Origin: Caecitellus pseudoparvulus | Taxonomy: Eukaryota; Bigyra: Bicosoecida | Length of the DNA: 30,179 nt | Direction: 5' to 3' | NCBI GenBank assembly: GCA_965644315.1 | Contig: CBFFRQ010000141.1 | Span: 1 to 30,179, forward strand | Part shown: positions 27,477 through 30,179 of the stretch, in pieces | Layout: every line of letters begins with the position of its first letter | How positions within the stretch are numbered: position 1 is the first letter of the stretch | Made by a program: the position numbers and the translations under genes | The notes under the pieces: generated by a model | What the model was told of the DNA's origin: nothing | Seen by the model: the letters and a program-made list of their open reading frames with translations, nothing else | The model's database searches: none

Positions 27477-29387
27477 TTATGCCTGCACACTGTCCATCTC
27501 AGACCCTGTGGACCCTGACGCAGAATCCAGGCGCCCACGCTTCTTGCCCCGGCCTTGCGGGTCCAGGGGAGTCCTGCTCACCCTCACCAGCTGGTTGCGA
27601 GACCTGCTCTTGCGAGTGCGCCCTGCCGATTGCAGGCGGATGACGGTCGGCGGGCGGCCATCCCCAGTGCCGCCGAAGTCCATGATGACCGGCTCCTCCG
27701 CCTGCCCGCCACTCTTGGAGCTGATGACGCTGACGTCCACCTTGGAGCTGTACTTGAATGGGTATGGCACCTTTGCCTTGCTCCCCCGCTTGCGCTTGCA
27801 GGTGGCACAAGGACAGGAGCCAGAGCAAACTGGGCAAACCCACTGCACCAGCCCCGTGCGCACGGCGTGAAAGTCCACGTTGCAGCGCCGGCGCAGGCAG
27901 TTCGCACAGTAGGCATGCCGCCCCCCGTGAGCCATGGCATGGGCGCAGTTGATGACGTCCTCCCGCTTGTAGTGGCAGGAGTGGCACGTCATGGCTTGCT
28001 GGGACACGAACGGCACCATGCTGGCGTGCGTGGGGGCGGTGGGGTCCCCCATCACTTCCGGGTTGGTCTTGATGCCGCGGTTGGAGTGCACGCCACTGCG
28101 CCCCTTGTACACGTTCCCGATGAGCGGCACGGCCGCGGTGCCCCGTGACGTCAGTACGACTGTGCCTTGCGGAGGCAGGCACTGCTCGCCGCTTGATACC
28201 TGCAGCCCTGGCCGGGTCTGGTGGCTTGGCTGAGGGGGCTGGATGGGAGACGGGCCCCAGAGGCTCCCTGCTGCTCCCAAGCTCATGCCCATGACAGCAA
28301 GGGGCTGCTGTGGTGCCCGCATGGCAGGCGCAGATGTGGGCAGCTGGGTAGAGGACCCTGGCAAGCCAAGGTGCTGCGCGTGGCAGGCACAGTCTGCGCA
28401 GTGCTTGGGCCCAGGCGTGGCAAGGGGCATGCCGAGAGCTACCTGCGACGTGGAGCCAGGGGGCTGCCCCAACAACTCGTTGCTCGAGCCGGCCGTCGTG
28501 CCAGAACCCACATCGCCCCACAGAGCTTCACTCTCCGCCTCCAGTAGAGCAGATGCCTCTGTGGGACCGGCAGTTGGGTTGTGGGCAAAGGGGGGCAGTG
28601 TGGCAGGCGTTGAGAAGGAGGCACTGCCGTAGTGGGCGGCATGGCTCAGGAAAGGAGCAGAAGGCTGGAAGACGGTGCCTGCCACACCTGGCTGCACTCC
28701 AAAGTGTGACCGCCGGTGCACTGGAGTGAAGTGCTGTGGGCCGCTCCTGGCCGCCGTGAGGTGGGGCGCTCCCCCAGGAATGACGTGGGGGCCGGGCACA
28801 CTGGTCGAAAGAGGGGGCGCGTGGTGCTGCTGCGGCCCGCCCTGGGCTCCGCTGTTGTACCCCGCCTGCGAAGGAAGGAGAATGCGTGGTGCTGGTCGGT
28901 GCATCGGGAGAAAAGATGCTCCAGAGACACGCACAGGCACGACATGCCCGCCGACAGTGGAGTTGGCGGCAAGTGGGGCGCTTGCATGGCTCCAACTGTG
29001 TTGCGGCACTGAAACTGCTGCAGCAGGGGTCAGAGAGTGCAGCTGCTTAGACCTGAAGAGCAAGCAGGGGCAAGGGCGTGCGGAGGGCGGGGCGGAACAA
29101 TCGAAGGCATGGGGCGTGTGCTCAGGCAGTGCCGCTTCGATGCGGAGCAATTGGCACACCACCTCGCACACGCACGGGGCAGGGAAGGCGCCGACTTCAT
29201 GCGCGCCTCTTGGAGCTTGCGGGAACACTTGCTGCATGACCTTCCCTCCCAGCATGCTCTCGATGCTCTGGGAAGCGGAGGGCAGCGGCAGGCGTGGCCA
29301 CGTTGAAGTGGAGTAGGGTGTCCTCGGAAAGTTCGGATACCTTGCCACACAGCCTGACAAAGCACGAGGGAGGGCACAGGCGACCAC
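27477..29387 (-). CDS. CDCA7-type zinc-finger protein (zf-4CXXC_R1), 3' main exon(s)
   Basis: The coding end at 27477 is firm. The 5' limit is the extent of an open frame and probably runs into an intron near 29300-29390. The zinc finger spans 27986-27798, with 11 Cys in the order C-x2-C-x9-C-x12-C-x2-C-x4-C-x15-C-x2-C-x3-C-x-C-x2-C. The final CxxC-x3-C-x-C-x2-C and the 'YCANCLRRR' core match the CDCA7/R1 family, which in animals partners the remodeller HELLS in DNA-methylation maintenance. One of the canonical Cys, between the third Cys and the Tyr-Cys, is missing; His residues lie there. A different, extra Cys follows Leu-Arg-Arg-Arg. The finger is followed by a basic tail with Arg/Lys/Ser and Gly-Lys-Lys-Arg motifs (nuclear localisation likely). 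About 450 upstream residues are Pro/Ser/Ala/His-rich and probably disordered. A possible extra intron acceptor lies near 29010. Confidence 0.75.
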   Translation of the reverse strand: MVACALPRALSGCVARYPNFPRTPYSTSTWPRLPLPSASQSIESMLGGKVMQQVFPQAPRGAHEVGAFPAPCVCEVVCQLLRIEAALPEHTPHAFDCSAPPSARPCPCLLFRSKQLHSLTPAAAVSVPQHSWSHASAPLAANSTVGGHVVPVRVSGASFLPMHRPAPRILLPSQAGYNSGAQGGPQQHHAPPLSTSVPGPHVIPGGAPHLTAARSGPQHFTPVHRRSHFGVQPGVAGTVFQPSAPFLSHAAHYGSASFSTPATLPPFAHNPTAGPTEASALLEAESEALWGDVGSGTTAGSSNELLGQPPGSTSQVALGMPLATPGPKHCADCACHAQHLGLPGSSTQLPTSAPAMRAPQQPLAVMGMSLGAAGSLWGPSPIQPPQPSHQTRPGLQVSSGEQCLPPQGTVVLTSRGTAAVPLIGNVYKGRSGVHSNRGIKTNPEVMGDPTAPTHASMVPFVSQQAMTCHSCHYKREDVINCAHAMAHGGRHAYCANCLRRRCNVDFHAVRTGLVQWVCPVCSGSCPCATCKRKRGSKAKVPYPFKYSSKVDVSVISSKSGGQAEEPVIMDFGGTGDGRPPTVIRLQSAGRTRKSRSRNQLVRVSRTPLDPQGRGKKRGRLDSASGSTGSEMDSVQA

Positions 29388-29466
29388 GAATGCCCGTCAA
29401 ACATGATGCCCCCTTGCCTCCTTTTGTGCGAAAGCCCGACGCTCGAGGATGTTGGGCGGCACTTAC

Positions 29467-29720
29467 AGCGAGAGCGTCAGCGAACTTGGCACAGTCAACA
29501 TGGCAGGGGAAGCGGAACTCGCTGCCGTCCGGCCAGGTCAGGGCGCAAAACTCCTGTGAGAATGGGCCAGAGGTGGTGTTGTGCAAGGCTACCGCGGGGC
29601 CATGCTGCTGCATGCCTTGCATGTGTGGCTTGGGTGAGGGACGCGAGCCACGTTTCCCGCAAAGACGGCAAGCCAGCTGCCGCAGGCTTGCTCGACTCAC
29701 GTGGCGCACGATGGGGCGGC
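29467..29720 (-). CDS. Probable upstream exon of the CDCA7-like gene or of a neighbouring gene
   Basis: A minus-strand frame with conserved-looking sequence ends at a perfect GTAAGT donor (first base 29466). It contains a C-x2-C (Cys-Arg-Leu-Cys-Gly-Lys), a 'WPDGSEFRFPCHVDCAKFA' stretch with Cys-His-x2-Cys, and ends Ala-Asp-Ala-Leu-Ala. The spaced Cys/His pairs suggest a small zinc-binding module. A matching acceptor (TGCTTTGTCAG) lies 113 nt downstream, but phase 0 at the donor does not lead directly into the frame of the main CDCA7-like exon, so another intron or donor must be involved. Upstream, an ATG at 29986 opens a further protein-like frame. Both may belong to the same gene. The start given here is approximate (after a possible TGTAG acceptor near 29730). 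Confidence 0.45.
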
Positions 29721-30179
29721 CAACGCTGCCTACAGGCGTGACGATCAAATCACTACCCAGGCTGGAGATGTGGATGCTGTCTGTGCACGGCGTGAGCAGC
29801 CCACGGAGTGCTGGATTGTGCGTGTGCCGCCATCGTGTCGCTCAGCGATGGCAGCCACGCTGCATGCTGCAACGCACGCCTGTCGTCTGCACCGCGCCCC
29901 AGGGACAGCAAGGCCTGATCATACTGTGTAAATCCCCCTCCTCCATGTGCCTCCCACCTAAAGAACGTCCCTTGAAACAAGCTCATGGCGCTGGGGCGCT
30001 GCACGGAAGGCACCAACGCAACTTCGGGCTGGTGATGCAATGAAGCGGCGCTGGACGAGGCTGACGTGCCCCTGGCCCAAAGACTGCACTGCAGAGCGAA
30101 GGTGGAACTTCCTTGCTGCTTTGAAGTGACGCATCGGCGCTCTCGCACTTGGAGCGTCGACGTGGCAGCTCGGGTTTGC
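29721..30179. other. Window end with a possible 5' exon on the minus strand
   Basis: An ATG at 29986 (minus) starts a frame of about 77 residues (Met-Ser-Leu-Phe-Gln-Gly, then Gly-rich and Ala/His-rich) that closes near 29753. Its composition is protein-like at the start. It may be the first exon of the gene containing 29467-29720, but I could not find a donor whose phase fits. The rest of the stretch to 30179 shows nothing I can support. Confidence 0.3.

Overview
The window reads as a GC-rich nuclear DNA segment from a eukaryotic microbe, probably a unicellular alga or related protist. Several coding regions only make sense when short GT-AG introns of about 50 to 140 nt are removed (for example 11040-11109, 14298-14371 and 23322-23384). 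The products are eukaryotic: an AlkB homolog 6 type dioxygenase, a CDCA7-type zinc finger, a RecQ-like helicase module, and two large signal/Cys-rich/multi-pass membrane proteins with Ser-Thr-Pro-rich stretches. There is no operon layout and no bacterial ribosome-binding pattern. I cannot name the species from sequence alone.

Layout. 1-1237 holds nothing I can support as a gene. 1238-6696 looks like a DNA transposon with two divergent genes: a minus-strand transposase with an N-terminal C2HC finger and a Plavaka/CMC-like core, and a plus-strand protein of unknown function, separated by about 700 bp. 6954-7656 can be read as a small plus-strand gene of five tiny exons. 7862-12281 (plus) encodes a large protein with a beta-rich ectodomain, a Cys-rich region and about eight membrane segments, with one 70-nt intron. 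12591-13301 (plus) encodes only the first RecA-like half of a RecQ-type helicase. 13487-14526 (plus, two exons) encodes a protein with a predicted galactose-binding-like (SUN/discoidin-like) domain.

14745-23933 (minus) is a giant gene of about 3,000 residues. It has a signal peptide, a Thr/Ser/Pro-rich repeat domain, a beta-rich ectodomain, a Cys-rich region, about nine membrane segments and a basic tail. Its repeat domain is a DNA tandem array at 19699-23099: 68 full copies of a 36-bp unit, broken five times by a 163-bp spacer. It shares layout and a Leu-Pro-Ala-Asn-Cys junction motif with the plus-strand membrane protein at 7862-12281, and the two genes converge. 24303-25696 has fragmentary plus-strand coding signal. 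25803-27035 (minus) is ALKBH6-like, and 27477-29387 (minus), with probable exons further upstream, is a CDCA7-type zinc-finger protein.

Functional links are limited. The two membrane proteins are probably surface sensors or channels of one family. The ALKBH6-like and CDCA7-like genes both suggest nucleic-acid or chromatin work, but their adjacency may be chance. The items most worth a second look are the two-gene divergent transposon, the highly homogenised higher-order repeat inside a receptor gene, and the half RecQ helicase.
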